DNA from: Rhodopirellula halodulae | Lineage (GTDB): Bacteria; Planctomycetota; Planctomycetia; Pirellulales; Pirellulaceae | Reading direction: 5' to 3' | DNA length: 64,000 nt | NCBI RefSeq assembly: GCF_020966775.1 | Contig: NZ_JAJKFV010000029.1 | Location: 1,109,001-1,173,000 of the forward strand | Shown: piece by piece, positions 40,824 through 49,356 of the stretch | Layout: every line of letters starts with the position of its first letter | How positions within the stretch are numbered: the stretch's first letter is position 1 | Notes under the pieces: model-generated | Database searches by the model: none | Told to the model about the DNA's origin: nothing | Seen by the model: the letters and a program-made list of their open reading frames with translations, nothing else | Translations under genes and position numbers: made by a program

Positions 40824-41644
40824 AAGAATCCCGCCCATCGAGCGACCTTTCGAAAGAGTCGGGAATGGTTCGCTCGCACGAATTGCTAATGAGCCTGGTC
40901 TGTGTGGGTGTGGTTGCCGTGTTGGGCATGATCCTGTGGCACGCTGCCGTCGTCGTGTTCGATCTTCCAAAGTTGTTGTTGCCGACACCTCAGCAAGTCG
41001 CGGAGGCCGGATGGACGCATCGGTCTGAGTTGATTCGTTCCGGAGCGATCACGTTGTGGACAGCCACCGTGAGTTTGATGGTGGCAATTGTGTTCGGAGG
41101 CGGTTTATCGATTCTGTTCAGTCAATCGCAACTGCTCCGCCGTGCCTTTTTCCCGTACGTGATCTTTTTGCAGACCGTACCAATCGTCGCCATTGCTCCA
41201 CTGCTGATTGTTTGGTCGGGGTACGAATTTCGAACCGCGGTGATCGCGACGGTGGTGATTTGCTTGTTTCCAATCGTCAACAATGTGACGACCGGGCTGA
41301 TGTCGGTTCGACCGGAACATCGGGATCTGTTACAGCTCTACGGAGCCACTCGCTGGCAGCGACTTGTGTACGTCCAGCTACCAACGGCCGTGCCCTATTT
41401 GGTTTTAGGGGCTCGCGTGAGCAGTGGATTGGCGGTGATCGGTGCGATCGTTGCGGAGTTCTTTGTCAGTAACGGTGCTGACTACGAAGGGTTGGGGGCA
41501 TTGATGACCGGTTGGCAAGGACGAACCATGACCGATGCTTTGATGGCGGCGTTGGCCGTTTCAACTTTGCTAGGATTGGTGCTGTTCGGTGGCGTCAATT
41601 TGCTGAGTCATTGGTTGTTGAAACGCTATCTGAGAGTCGACTGA
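40820..41644 (+). CDS. ABC transporter permease (SsuC/TauC/ThiX-like)
   Basis: 274 residues, GTG start inside the stop of the ATPase gene. About six membrane helices are visible. The coupling-helix EAA-type loop reads LLQLYGATRWQRLVYVQLPTAVPYLVLGAR, as in BPD_transp_1 permeases for nitrate, taurine, sulfonate and pyrimidine precursors. It serves as the membrane channel for the ATPase upstream and the binding lipoprotein downstream. Confidence 0.94.
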   Translation: MKESRPSSDLSKESGMVRSHELLMSLVCVGVVAVLGMILWHAAVVVFDLPKLLLPTPQQVAEAGWTHRSELIRSGAITLWTATVSLMVAIVFGGGLSILFSQSQLLRRAFFPYVIFLQTVPIVAIAPLLIVWSGYEFRTAVIATVVICLFPIVNNVTTGLMSVRPEHRDLLQLYGATRWQRLVYVQLPTAVPYLVLGARVSSGLAVIGAIVAEFFVSNGADYEGLGALMTGWQGRTMTDALMAALAVSTLLGLVLFGGVNLLSHWLLKRYLRVD

Positions 41645-41802
41645 TCATCACGTTGTCGCCAACTTCGGAACCGCCGGTTGTCGTTGAAAACTTTCGGTTG
41701 GATGCCATCGGCGTACAATTTCTACAACTCCTTCAGTTTCGAATGACACATCAGTGAGCATGCTCGAAACAGCAGGTTCCCTATGCTGGAAAGAAATGCT
41801 TC

Positions 41803-42858
41803 GTGCCTACCCCGTCATCAAAAATGGTTTCGATGAACTCGCCTCAAAATGTCGCTGGATCGCCAACTCCGGTTTCGCGTTTGCTTGCCAGCGTCGCAAA
41901 GTGCACGGTGGCCTGTGTCCTCCTTTTGCAAACGACAGGATGCGGTCGTCAACCCGAGGCGACCGATGGTTTGCAAGCGATCTCTGTCCAACTGAACTGG
42001 TACCCGGAAGTCGAGCACGGTGGCGTTTACCAATCCGTGGTGGATGGGACTTACCGATCGCTGGATTTGCAAGTTGCAATCGAGCCTGGCGGGCGAGCTA
42101 CCCCGATTGCACCCGAACTCGAAATGGAACGCAGCCAATTCGCCATCACCAACGCGGATGACGTTGTGCTCTTTCGGGTTCAAGGGGCCGACGTGGTGGC
42201 GGTGGCTGCGGCGGTGCAAAATCATCCTCGTTGCATCTTAGTGCGTGCCGACAGCGGTGTGATGGAATGGTCCGACTTGGCGGGCATGACGCTTCAAAGG
42301 CAGGCCGGGCGTGCGTTTTTAGACTTTTTGGAGCAACGAGGGCATCTGAACGATGTGCGGCAGGTTCCCTATCACGGCAGCATCGCCGGAATGCTGACGG
42401 ATCCAAAAGTGGCGGTTCAAGCTTACAGCGTTGCCGAACCGTTGATTGCTCAACAGCAAGGTTTGGAAGTCAAGACTTTGATGGTCAGCGACCTTGGTTG
42501 GAATCCCTACTCCAGTGTCCTGGTCACCACGGGAGATATGATTCGCGATCAACCGGAGGTGGTTCGTGCCATGGTGAAAGGCACCGTGGACGGTTGGCGT
42601 CAGTACCTGCAGTCGCCAGACGAGGCCAATGCAGCGATACTTCAGGCGAATCAACATGGAATGACTGCAGAGGCGTTGCAATTCGGAGCAGAGCAAATGC
42701 GACCGTTGGCGATGCCCAATGGAGACCTTGACGAGGTCGGGCAGATGACATCGGAGCGATGGACCGAACTGGTTCAGCAGATGTCTGAGTTGGGGCTGGT
42801 GGATCTGGAAAAAGTCCAACCGTCAGATTGCTTCACAACAGAGTTCTTGCAGCTCTGA
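41803..42858 (+). CDS. NMT1/THI5-like substrate-binding lipoprotein of the ABC importer
   Basis: 351 residues from the GTG at 41803; ATGs at 41824 and 41833 are equally possible. Signal peptide with lipobox LLQTTGC. The mature start VQLNWYPEVEHGGVYQSV resembles ThiY and RibY proteins, which bind the thiamine pyrimidine precursor or riboflavin. The NMT1 family also covers nitrate, sulfonate and other small anions. Later motifs FAITNADDVVLFR and SDLAGMTLQ fit the type II binding fold. It lies 158 bases after the permease. No TPP or FMN riboswitch was found upstream of the operon, so the ligand stays open. Confidence 0.88.
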   Translation: MPTPSSKMVSMNSPQNVAGSPTPVSRLLASVAKCTVACVLLLQTTGCGRQPEATDGLQAISVQLNWYPEVEHGGVYQSVVDGTYRSLDLQVAIEPGGRATPIAPELEMERSQFAITNADDVVLFRVQGADVVAVAAAVQNHPRCILVRADSGVMEWSDLAGMTLQRQAGRAFLDFLEQRGHLNDVRQVPYHGSIAGMLTDPKVAVQAYSVAEPLIAQQQGLEVKTLMVSDLGWNPYSSVLVTTGDMIRDQPEVVRAMVKGTVDGWRQYLQSPDEANAAILQANQHGMTAEALQFGAEQMRPLAMPNGDLDEVGQMTSERWTELVQQMSELGLVDLEKVQPSDCFTTEFLQL

Positions 42859-42904
42859 GAATGAAGGCTTCGGCGTGTCTGGCCGCCCAGGGCGACTCAT
42901 GAGA

Positions 42905-43936
42905 TCAAGCGGCGTTTGAAGACGGTGGAGTTGCGGTGTTGCTGGCGGACAAACGTTCTGAGGAGTTGATTTGCATTTGACGCCGCTTTTCGCGTTTCTT
43001 TTCCAACCGAGCTGCAACCTTCTCCGGTGGAGTTCGCCAGCGTCGGTGCAGCCACCAATATTGTTCTGGCGCGATGTCGATCATGGCTTCCAGTTGTGAG
43101 TTGTACCATTCGGTCATCTGACCCACCGACTGAGCGTTCTCGTCATCGGTGATTGGATCGACCACGCCTAGCAATCCGGATTCGAATTGCATCGGCTTGC
43201 CATTCAGTCGACGGGTGTAGACGCTCAACATCGGTGCTTTCGATGTGAGCGAGAACAACGCCAGTGCCTTGTGGCAGGATGCGGGGACGCCACAGAAATC
43301 GGTCCAGTATCCTTTGTGGCCCGCATGTTGATCCGCCAACAAAGACAACAAACCGCCATCTTGAAGGTGTTGGTCGACGATTGGAGCGCAGCCAATTTTG
43401 TCGACCATGTCTTGACCCTTCGCACTCCGAAAATCTTCGACCCAGTCATGGAGATAAGGATTGTCCAGCCGACGGGCAATGGCCAGCGTGCGAACTCCCA
43501 TCAACCCCATCGTGTAACCACCCACTTCAAAATTTCCGAAGTGACCGGTGACGTAAACGGAGGGACGCTCGCTCAGCATGTGCTGCAGCATCGTTTGGTT
43601 GCCGCGAAAGCGAACATGCTGGTGCCAATTGCAGCGATGCAGTCGACGCTGCGCCCACGCGACTTCGCAAACCATCAGCATCAAATGGTGCCACATGTCA
43701 AAAGTCAGTCGATGCTGGTCTTCCAATGACAAACCAGGCAGGACTTGTTGGAACGCGGAGTCAATCACGTTCTTGCGAATCGGCAGCGGGCCAGAAAGCA
43801 ACGCCGCCACCACTCGGCAGAAGCGGTCTCCCATGTCCAAGGGCATGACTTGGATGACAGCAACGATCATCCGCACCAATGCGTAGGCAGAAGCGTCGAT
43901 CAATCGTTGACGCATCGCACGCATGGGCGTCTTCAC
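42905..43936 (-). CDS. LpxL/HtrB-like lipid A acyltransferase
   Basis: 343 residues from a GTG at 43936 (ATG at 43924 also possible). It transfers a secondary acyl chain to lipid A or a related lipid at the inner membrane. The catalytic motif HFGNFE (H-x4-E) is intact. Other family segments are DMWHHLMLMVCEV, DNPYLHDWVEDFRSAKG, LLSLLADQHAG and the late PEQYWWLHRRWRTPP. The N-terminal helix acts as anchor. The acyl donor is probably acyl-ACP. It supports lipid A synthesis together with lpxK in this window. Confidence 0.9.
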   Translation of the reverse strand: MKTPMRAMRQRLIDASAYALVRMIVAVIQVMPLDMGDRFCRVVAALLSGPLPIRKNVIDSAFQQVLPGLSLEDQHRLTFDMWHHLMLMVCEVAWAQRRLHRCNWHQHVRFRGNQTMLQHMLSERPSVYVTGHFGNFEVGGYTMGLMGVRTLAIARRLDNPYLHDWVEDFRSAKGQDMVDKIGCAPIVDQHLQDGGLLSLLADQHAGHKGYWTDFCGVPASCHKALALFSLTSKAPMLSVYTRRLNGKPMQFESGLLGVVDPITDDENAQSVGQMTEWYNSQLEAMIDIAPEQYWWLHRRWRTPPEKVAARLEKKREKRRQMQINSSERLSASNTATPPSSNAA

Positions 43937-44068
43937 GTTGTCCGTCCTTGGAATTGAATGAGTTCGTGCAGGCTGGGATTGCTATCCCTTTCGCCTACCG
44001 CCGTGGCGGCAGCGATGATCGCTCGACCCCTCATTTTGCCGAAATTCGCAATCCGTCGCCAGACAGAT

Positions 44069-44728
44069 TCAGCGTCTGCCCAACGCCGAAGACGCCCGTG
44101 GATTCATGGGAGCACGGACGGTCGTTTCGATCACCAAACGATTTTCGTCGCGAAATTCGGTGACGGTTCCAGTGATCGTCCAGCGGTCGTCGTTGGGGTC
44201 TTCTTCAATGGCCCGAGAAATTCGATCGAGCATCAAGTTTTCATTGACCAACGTCATCGGGACCGCGATCGCGACGGGAGCAATTGGCAGGGTGGGATCG
44301 TCCAGGTGAGACCCGTCCAAGGATTCAACGCCTCGCCCCATTGGAGTTTTGCGACCGAGTAAACTTTCTTCTTCATCGGTTGGCTTGCGAGCCAAACCGT
44401 GTTCCACCAGCGTGTCCACGTGCGAATCGTGAACCGAGTTGGATTGTTCGGGAATGAATCGCCAGCGTTGGCCACTCATGACGAATCGACCAGTGACCGG
44501 ACCAACGCGGGTTCCCTCACGAAGAATGATCCCCGCCGCGGTCAACGGATCGGTCGAGCTTTCGCGGCCGGTGCCGTTGGCTGGACCGGCTGAGGAAGAC
44601 TGTCGTCCGAAACCAGGCGACGCTCCGGCGGAATCCGCAGCACGGACCTGCGAAGGGTGGCTCTGTCCGGCAATCGCAACGGCGATCAATGCGGCAACAA
44701 AGAACCGATCATTTGAAAGACGCCACAT
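44069..44728 (-). CDS. Secreted protein of unknown function
   Basis: 219 residues from the ATG at 44728. The start is chosen because it opens a signal peptide (RFFVAALIAVAIAGQ) that ends near HPSQVRAA. The mature part has a Ser/Gly-rich linker and then a compact region with RFVMSGQRWRFIPEQ and DDRWTITGTVTEFRDENRLVIET, which looks like one small beta-barrel or OB-like domain. I do not recognise a family. It sits between the small membrane protein gene (64 bases upstream) and the acyltransferase gene (132 bases downstream), all on one strand, so an envelope operon is possible. Confidence 0.75.
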   Translation of the reverse strand: MWRLSNDRFFVAALIAVAIAGQSHPSQVRAADSAGASPGFGRQSSSAGPANGTGRESSTDPLTAAGIILREGTRVGPVTGRFVMSGQRWRFIPEQSNSVHDSHVDTLVEHGLARKPTDEEESLLGRKTPMGRGVESLDGSHLDDPTLPIAPVAIAVPMTLVNENLMLDRISRAIEEDPNDDRWTITGTVTEFRDENRLVIETTVRAPMNPRASSALGRR

Positions 44729-44792
44729 GAGAGCACTCGTGAATGTTTGGAAGACTTGATTTCTTGGAATCACCCAGAGTGAAAACGGGCGT

Positions 44793-45095
44793 TCACTCTC
44801 GGGGCATGGCAATCGCGTGCAAGCTGACAACGGTTCCCACGGCGATCATGGCCAGACCCAACCAACGAGGTGGATGGACTCGTTTGGTGGGTTTGGGATG
44901 CACTTGCATCAGGAAATTGCTGAAGGAATCCTGGGCGACCACGTTCGATTTGCGCGACATCTTTGCCATCGCCCGAGTGGTGGGTTCATTCAAAACAAAT
45001 GAGTCGACCATCCGAAACTGAACGCCCAGCAAAATGAGCAGAACGCCGATCAGGAAGTATTTGTTTCGATTCATGTCCATTGCGATCATTCCCAT
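44793..45095 (-). CDS. Small two-helix membrane protein of unknown function
   Basis: About 100 residues. Two hydrophobic helices (YFLIGVLLILLGVQF; LGLAMIAVGTVVSLHAIAM) flank a polar loop with VHPKPTKRVHPPRW. The frame opens with GTG at 45098 and ATG at 45095; 45095 is used. No family is recognised. It is followed closely by the secreted protein gene. Confidence 0.7.
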   Translation of the reverse strand: MGMIAMDMNRNKYFLIGVLLILLGVQFRMVDSFVLNEPTTRAMAKMSRKSNVVAQDSFSNFLMQVHPKPTKRVHPPRWLGLAMIAVGTVVSLHAIAMPRE

Positions 45096-45245
45096 CACGC
45101 GTGAAGCCTACGCTCCGAATTGAGCGCTGCTGGAAATCATCGACTTGGACCACGGGAACGCTCGAACGTTCCGAGGGCGATTTGCTTTGTCGTGACTGGT
45201 GCAAATGTCACAAGCAGTTTCAATGCATCGATCGCAACGATTGCA

Positions 45246-45536
45246 TCACTTGGCGAACAAGCCGTCGACCAATGAATGGACGTCGTTTCGAAAGCCAGAA
45301 AGAGCCGAATCGGACAGCACTTCAGAACGGTTGCTGTTCATGATCGCGGCCGCCAAAGGCTTGTGACCTTTCCAATCTTCCAGCGTGAATTCACGAATGT
45401 CGACGTAGACGTCCTGGAGGTTGTTGCTGATCTTCGGAACCAGAAAGAAACCGTCGTCGCCACGTACCAGGTGATAGTGCATCGACCCGTGCATCAGCAC
45501 GGCACCGGTGATCATTCCGAAGAAAAAACGAGACAT
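45246..45536 (-). CDS. Small conserved-looking protein with N-terminal membrane segment
   Basis: 96 residues, ATG with AAGGA 8-9 bases upstream. A short hydrophobic N-terminus (FFFGMITGAVLMHGSMHYHLV) is followed by VRGDDGFFLVPKISNNLQDVYVDIREFTLEDW, a soluble part that looks well folded. No family is named. It is 92 bases downstream of the Cys-type hydrolase gene and could be the tail of that operon. Confidence 0.75.
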   Translation of the reverse strand: MSRFFFGMITGAVLMHGSMHYHLVRGDDGFFLVPKISNNLQDVYVDIREFTLEDWKGHKPLAAAIMNSNRSEVLSDSALSGFRNDVHSLVDGLFAK

Positions 45537-45628
45537 CCAACCATTCCTTGATCAACAAATCGAGGCTCAAAACACCTCGTCTTCCTTCATCGTTCGCCAT
45601 CGACGCCGGAAAATCAAGGGGCTCAAAG

Positions 45629-46597
45629 TCATCGCGACGGTTGCGTTGGACCCGTGTGGACAAATTCGATCATTTGCTCGCAGACCCGATTCACCAACCA
45701 TTTACGGTCTTCGCAGAGCATTGCGACGTGGTCCATTTCAGGCCGAAAATCCACCGTGGCATGATTCTTCCAACGCACACCGTGAAGCATGTCGAAAAAC
45801 TGATTCTCGTAGTTGTAGTATTCCGAAACGCCGCCGGTGTAGACCAGATGCAGGCGACATCCTCGATCGACCAGCCTTTGAAATTCCCGCAACGCAATTT
45901 TTCGCGACGGGAATTCGCGAAGGTCGGTGCCCATCGGAATGCTGCGGTACGCGGGGGCCGAGTTTTTGCTGCGACGCGGCAACCGTCGACCGAGCATTCG
46001 TTTCCATGCGCGTGCGGACACCAAACGCGATGCGTAGTGGCCAACTCGATGAATCCAAAAGCGACCAGTTCGATAACCACATGCGTCCATGGCAACCACA
46101 CCGCTGACGCGAGGATCCCGAACGGCGGCGTGCAGCGAATCGTCGGCTCCTGAACACAGGCCAAACAAGATGACTTGTTCAATTCCGTGCTCTCGTTGCA
46201 ACCAGTCGATCGCCTGTCGAATCTCGTCGGTGGCTCGTTCGATCGATTGACCGCGGGATCCGACCGGCAAACTTTCCCCGATTCCCGATAGGTCAAAACG
46301 GAAGGAGGCGAGACCTCGACAGCCAAGCGTTCTCGCCAGATCGACATGCAGCCGAAATGGGCCGACATGATGCAGCATGCCAGGAGTGACAAAGATGGCG
46401 GCCGTTTTCGCATCGATGGATTGCGCCGGTTGATGATAGACGCCCACCAAGTGGTGATGACTCCCAAAAACCACCGCCTGTTCGGCGAATGTCTCACCGC
46501 CACGTGTGGTCGGCACGTCGGTCGACTTGGTTGCGGCAACCGTCGCGGGTGTTGTGGTGCTGGCGAAGGAGGCAGGAAAAAGATCGGTGGTACTCAT
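45629..46597 (-). CDS. Alpha/beta hydrolase with Cys nucleophile, last gene of the EctB-NRPS cluster
   Basis: 322 residues. The nucleophile elbow reads GLCSG (residues 146-150), which puts Cys148 where most alpha/beta hydrolases carry Ser, as in dienelactone hydrolase. The oxyanion segment FVTPGMLHHVGPFR and the strand FRFDLSGIGES are standard. The closing His is probably in MDHVAML. The family shape recalls 'hydrolase 1, exosortase A system-associated'. The gene overlaps the NRPS-like gene by 4 bases and has its own strong RBS inside that gene. Thioester release or transfer of the carrier-bound product is the likely role (inference). Confidence 0.85.
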   Translation of the reverse strand: MSTTDLFPASFASTTTPATVAATKSTDVPTTRGGETFAEQAVVFGSHHHLVGVYHQPAQSIDAKTAAIFVTPGMLHHVGPFRLHVDLARTLGCRGLASFRFDLSGIGESLPVGSRGQSIERATDEIRQAIDWLQREHGIEQVILFGLCSGADDSLHAAVRDPRVSGVVAMDACGYRTGRFWIHRVGHYASRLVSARAWKRMLGRRLPRRSKNSAPAYRSIPMGTDLREFPSRKIALREFQRLVDRGCRLHLVYTGGVSEYYNYENQFFDMLHGVRWKNHATVDFRPEMDHVAMLCEDRKWLVNRVCEQMIEFVHTGPTQPSR

Positions 46598-49356
46598 GTG
46601 GTCACCTCCTGATTGGATGAACAGGTTTCACTGACTAGCAGCGAACTGATTTTTCGCATCGCGTCGGGCGAGGCAAACGCCGATTCGTTCCAGTGAGCGA
46701 CATGCCACCCAATCTCATCACTCAAAGGCACTACCGTTTTGGACTCAAGGTGTGTTGCATCGATGCCTTCCATCGATGCGTAGTCTTGGCTGAGCAAAAA
46801 TGTGCACGACGAATGGTCGGTCGATATGTCGGGAGCAAGCTTGAGTTCCTCCAGTTGCCGTCGTACGACATGGTTGAGTCGTACGCCGTAGGCTTGATCA
46901 ATCGAGCCCGCCAATCGAGGTTGTGAGAATCTGGATCCATTGACCAGAGTTGCCGAATGCAGATCATCCAATCGCCGCAAGAACGTTTGGCCATTCACGA
47001 CTGGGTCCCAAAGCAATCGTTGATCGACCATCGGGTGCTGGCATTGACTTGCAAGCGTGGCACCCAGCCGGATGCCCAACAGTGTCACCGGAGTGGTGGA
47101 ATGACGTTGCGTCATCCACTGGACCGCGTCGTGAATGTTTCGTTTCATCACCTGCGGAGCGGCCTCCACCGCGGTGCCATGTGAATTTCCGGTTCCCGCG
47201 TAATCAAATCGAAGCACGTTCCATCCCTGTTGCGTCAGATGCACCGACAGTTGTTGTAAGTTTCGATAGGAACGTTGGTATTCGTGTCCGATCGAATGGC
47301 AAATCACGACAGATCGATTTGCGACCGGCTGGTTGGCCGGCGGTGTGTAGTGAACTCCGAATAGGTCGTGCGAGCCGCTTCGAAAGAAGAATGCTTCGAC
47401 CTGAGGTAGCCGGGCCCGCTGTGCTTCCACTTGCGAAGAGTCGTTGTTTGCCGAGCAAGGTTGGTCACGCATCAATGATTGAAGATGGCGAGCCGCCAAT
47501 TCAATCGTTGGATTCGCGAAAAAGTCTCGGACAGGCAGTTCGATACCAAGCTGGTCTTTGATCTTGGCCACAACCTGCGTCACCAACAGCGAACTACCGC
47601 CAAGCAAGAAAAAATCGTCGTCGATACCCATTTCTGGGATTTGCAGCACCGTGCACCAAATGTCGTGCAAGCGATGCTCTAGCTCAGTTCGCGGTGCCAC
47701 CAAACGGTTGTCTCGTGCCACCACCGCCGCATGATGGTCGGGCAGTTGAGACCGATCGATCTTGCCATTGATGGTCTTGGGGAAACGATCCAGCAACACA
47801 AATCGCGATGGGATCATGTAGGCCGGCAATTCCTCACGCAGTTGTTCGCGTAGATCATGTGCGATTTGCGATCGCACCGCGTCAGACGATTGTTCGTAAG
47901 AAACTTGCGAATCACTGTCGAAACACAACGCAACGAATGCGATCAAGTTGGTTTGTCCATCGATCTTGTCGGCACGAACGAGTGCTTCGCTGACGTTCGT
48001 GATGGAGGTCAACGCGGCTTCAATTTCACCCGGCTCGATTCGGTACGAACCCAATTTGATTTGATGGTCCAAGCGTCCGCCGAAGTCGATGTTTCCGTCG
48101 GGCATCCATCGAGCAACGTCGCCTGTGCGATAGAGTCGACGTTGGACGCCAGTGTTATCTGTGTGCTGTACGAAGGCAGCCTCGGTCAAGTCTGGTCGAT
48201 TCAGATAGCCGTCCGCGAGTGCTGGGCCGGCTAAAAAGAGTTGTCCCGTTTCCCCCATCGCGACTTCTCGCATGTCGGAATCGAGAATCAACGCTTCGTA
48301 GCCAGGAAGAGGCTTTCCAATCGGCATGTTGGCATCCGAAAACTCACCGTCGGGAATGAACACCGTCGCTGAGACGGTGGCTTCTGTCGGGCCGTATGCA
48401 TTGCACCAGAGCACTTCTGATTCACAGATGGAAAGCCACCGTTGATAGTGATCGACACTGATCTTTTCGCCCGTCACGACCATCAGACGAATGCAATCGG
48501 GGACTTTCGCGTCGGTTGCGATCATCAAATCAACCCACTCGTGCCAGTAGGCGGTAGCCAGGTGAATGGCGGTGATTTGATGTTGCTGGATCAAGTGCGA
48601 AAGTTCGTTGACTGAATCGGCCCGCTCCAACGGACGCACGACGACGCAGCTCCCCACCAGCAACGGAGGAAAAATCTCCTCCATGGCGATGTCGAACGTG
48701 AGTGTTGAGAACTGAAGCGTCCGATCGTTTGGGAGCAAGCGGTAAATGTCGCAGTCAGCCAAGCAATAGGTGGTCAATGCGGTATGGTTGATCAACACGC
48801 CTTTGGGGCGGCCAGTCGACCCCGAGGTGTACATCACATAGGCGAGGTGATCGCTGTCCAAATCCGGAAAGTCACCGCGAAAAAAAGTGGTGCTCGAAAG
48901 GTTGCCGGTGACTAGGCGGTCGGCATCCAACCAAAGCCGTTGTTGATCTCCATCAACCTGGGGTGCATGGTCGTGGTCGACACTTCCGGGGAATAGCGAT
49001 CGGTGATGTGCGTGTCCAATCAACGTGCGGATATCAGCGTCATCGACCATGTACTGCAAGCGGTCGGCCGGATAGTCGGGATCCAGCGGAACAAAGGCGG
49101 CTCCGGCCAAATGGGTGCCAAGCATCGAAGCAATCGCGATGGGTGTTCGATCCAAACACATTCCGACGCGGTCCCCCGGGCAAACGCCAACCTCTTTCAA
49201 TTGCTCCGCGACCAAACAGCTTTGGACACGGAGTTCGCGGTAGGTCCATTCCTGGTCTCCTTGGACCACGGCAATTCGGTCCGGTGTCGCATCGCATTGT
49301 TGCCAGAAAAGGTCAATGAAGGGACGTGCCGGAGGAGGTGTTGTTGCGGCACTCAC
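46594..49356 (-). CDS. NRPS-like protein: adenylation domain, carrier domain, nucleophile-less alpha/beta-hydrolase domain
   Basis: 920 residues, GTG start overlapping the aminotransferase stop. The adenylation domain (about 10-540) shows YTSGSTGRPKG (176-186), NAYGPTE (319-325), YRTGD, GRLDHQIKLGSYRIEPGEIE (427-446) and the catalytic Lys in NGKIDR (532). The carrier domain (about 555-630) has DDFFLLGGSSL with Ser589 as the phosphopantetheine site. The C-terminal domain (about 650-900) has an alpha/beta-hydrolase fold, but its elbow is GIRLG (761-765), with Arg763 at the nucleophile position. This GxRLGA form is known from 'hydrolase 2, exosortase A system-associated'. My manual reading of the substrate code is DIEHVTAVSK, which matches nothing I can name. 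There is no condensation domain, so it loads and holds one amino acid. Confidence 0.92.
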   Translation of the reverse strand: MSAATTPPPARPFIDLFWQQCDATPDRIAVVQGDQEWTYRELRVQSCLVAEQLKEVGVCPGDRVGMCLDRTPIAIASMLGTHLAGAAFVPLDPDYPADRLQYMVDDADIRTLIGHAHHRSLFPGSVDHDHAPQVDGDQQRLWLDADRLVTGNLSSTTFFRGDFPDLDSDHLAYVMYTSGSTGRPKGVLINHTALTTYCLADCDIYRLLPNDRTLQFSTLTFDIAMEEIFPPLLVGSCVVVRPLERADSVNELSHLIQQHQITAIHLATAYWHEWVDLMIATDAKVPDCIRLMVVTGEKISVDHYQRWLSICESEVLWCNAYGPTEATVSATVFIPDGEFSDANMPIGKPLPGYEALILDSDMREVAMGETGQLFLAGPALADGYLNRPDLTEAAFVQHTDNTGVQRRLYRTGDVARWMPDGNIDFGGRLDHQIKLGSYRIEPGEIEAALTSITNVSEALVRADKIDGQTNLIAFVALCFDSDSQVSYEQSSDAVRSQIAHDLREQLREELPAYMIPSRFVLLDRFPKTINGKIDRSQLPDHHAAVVARDNRLVAPRTELEHRLHDIWCTVLQIPEMGIDDDFFLLGGSSLLVTQVVAKIKDQLGIELPVRDFFANPTIELAARHLQSLMRDQPCSANNDSSQVEAQRARLPQVEAFFFRSGSHDLFGVHYTPPANQPVANRSVVICHSIGHEYQRSYRNLQQLSVHLTQQGWNVLRFDYAGTGNSHGTAVEAAPQVMKRNIHDAVQWMTQRHSTTPVTLLGIRLGATLASQCQHPMVDQRLLWDPVVNGQTFLRRLDDLHSATLVNGSRFSQPRLAGSIDQAYGVRLNHVVRRQLEELKLAPDISTDHSSCTFLLSQDYASMEGIDATHLESKTVVPLSDEIGWHVAHWNESAFASPDAMRKISSLLVSETCSSNQEVTT
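46602..46610 (-). promoter_or_regulatory. Strong ribosome binding site for the hydrolase gene
   Basis: AGGAGGTGA, a full anti-SD match, sits inside the last codons of the NRPS-like gene, 4 bases before the ATG at 46597. Strong SD sites are rare in this window, so this one suggests that high or coupled output of the hydrolase matters. Confidence 0.85.

Noticed and set aside
42884-42894. CGCCC-A-GGGCG as a terminator between the ABC operon and the acyltransferase
   Set aside because: The stem would have too short a loop and no T-run follows on either strand.
45691-46539. Second long minus-strand frame inside the Cys-hydrolase gene
   Set aside because: The other frame has the complete alpha/beta-hydrolase fold, the strong RBS and the overlap with the NRPS-like gene.
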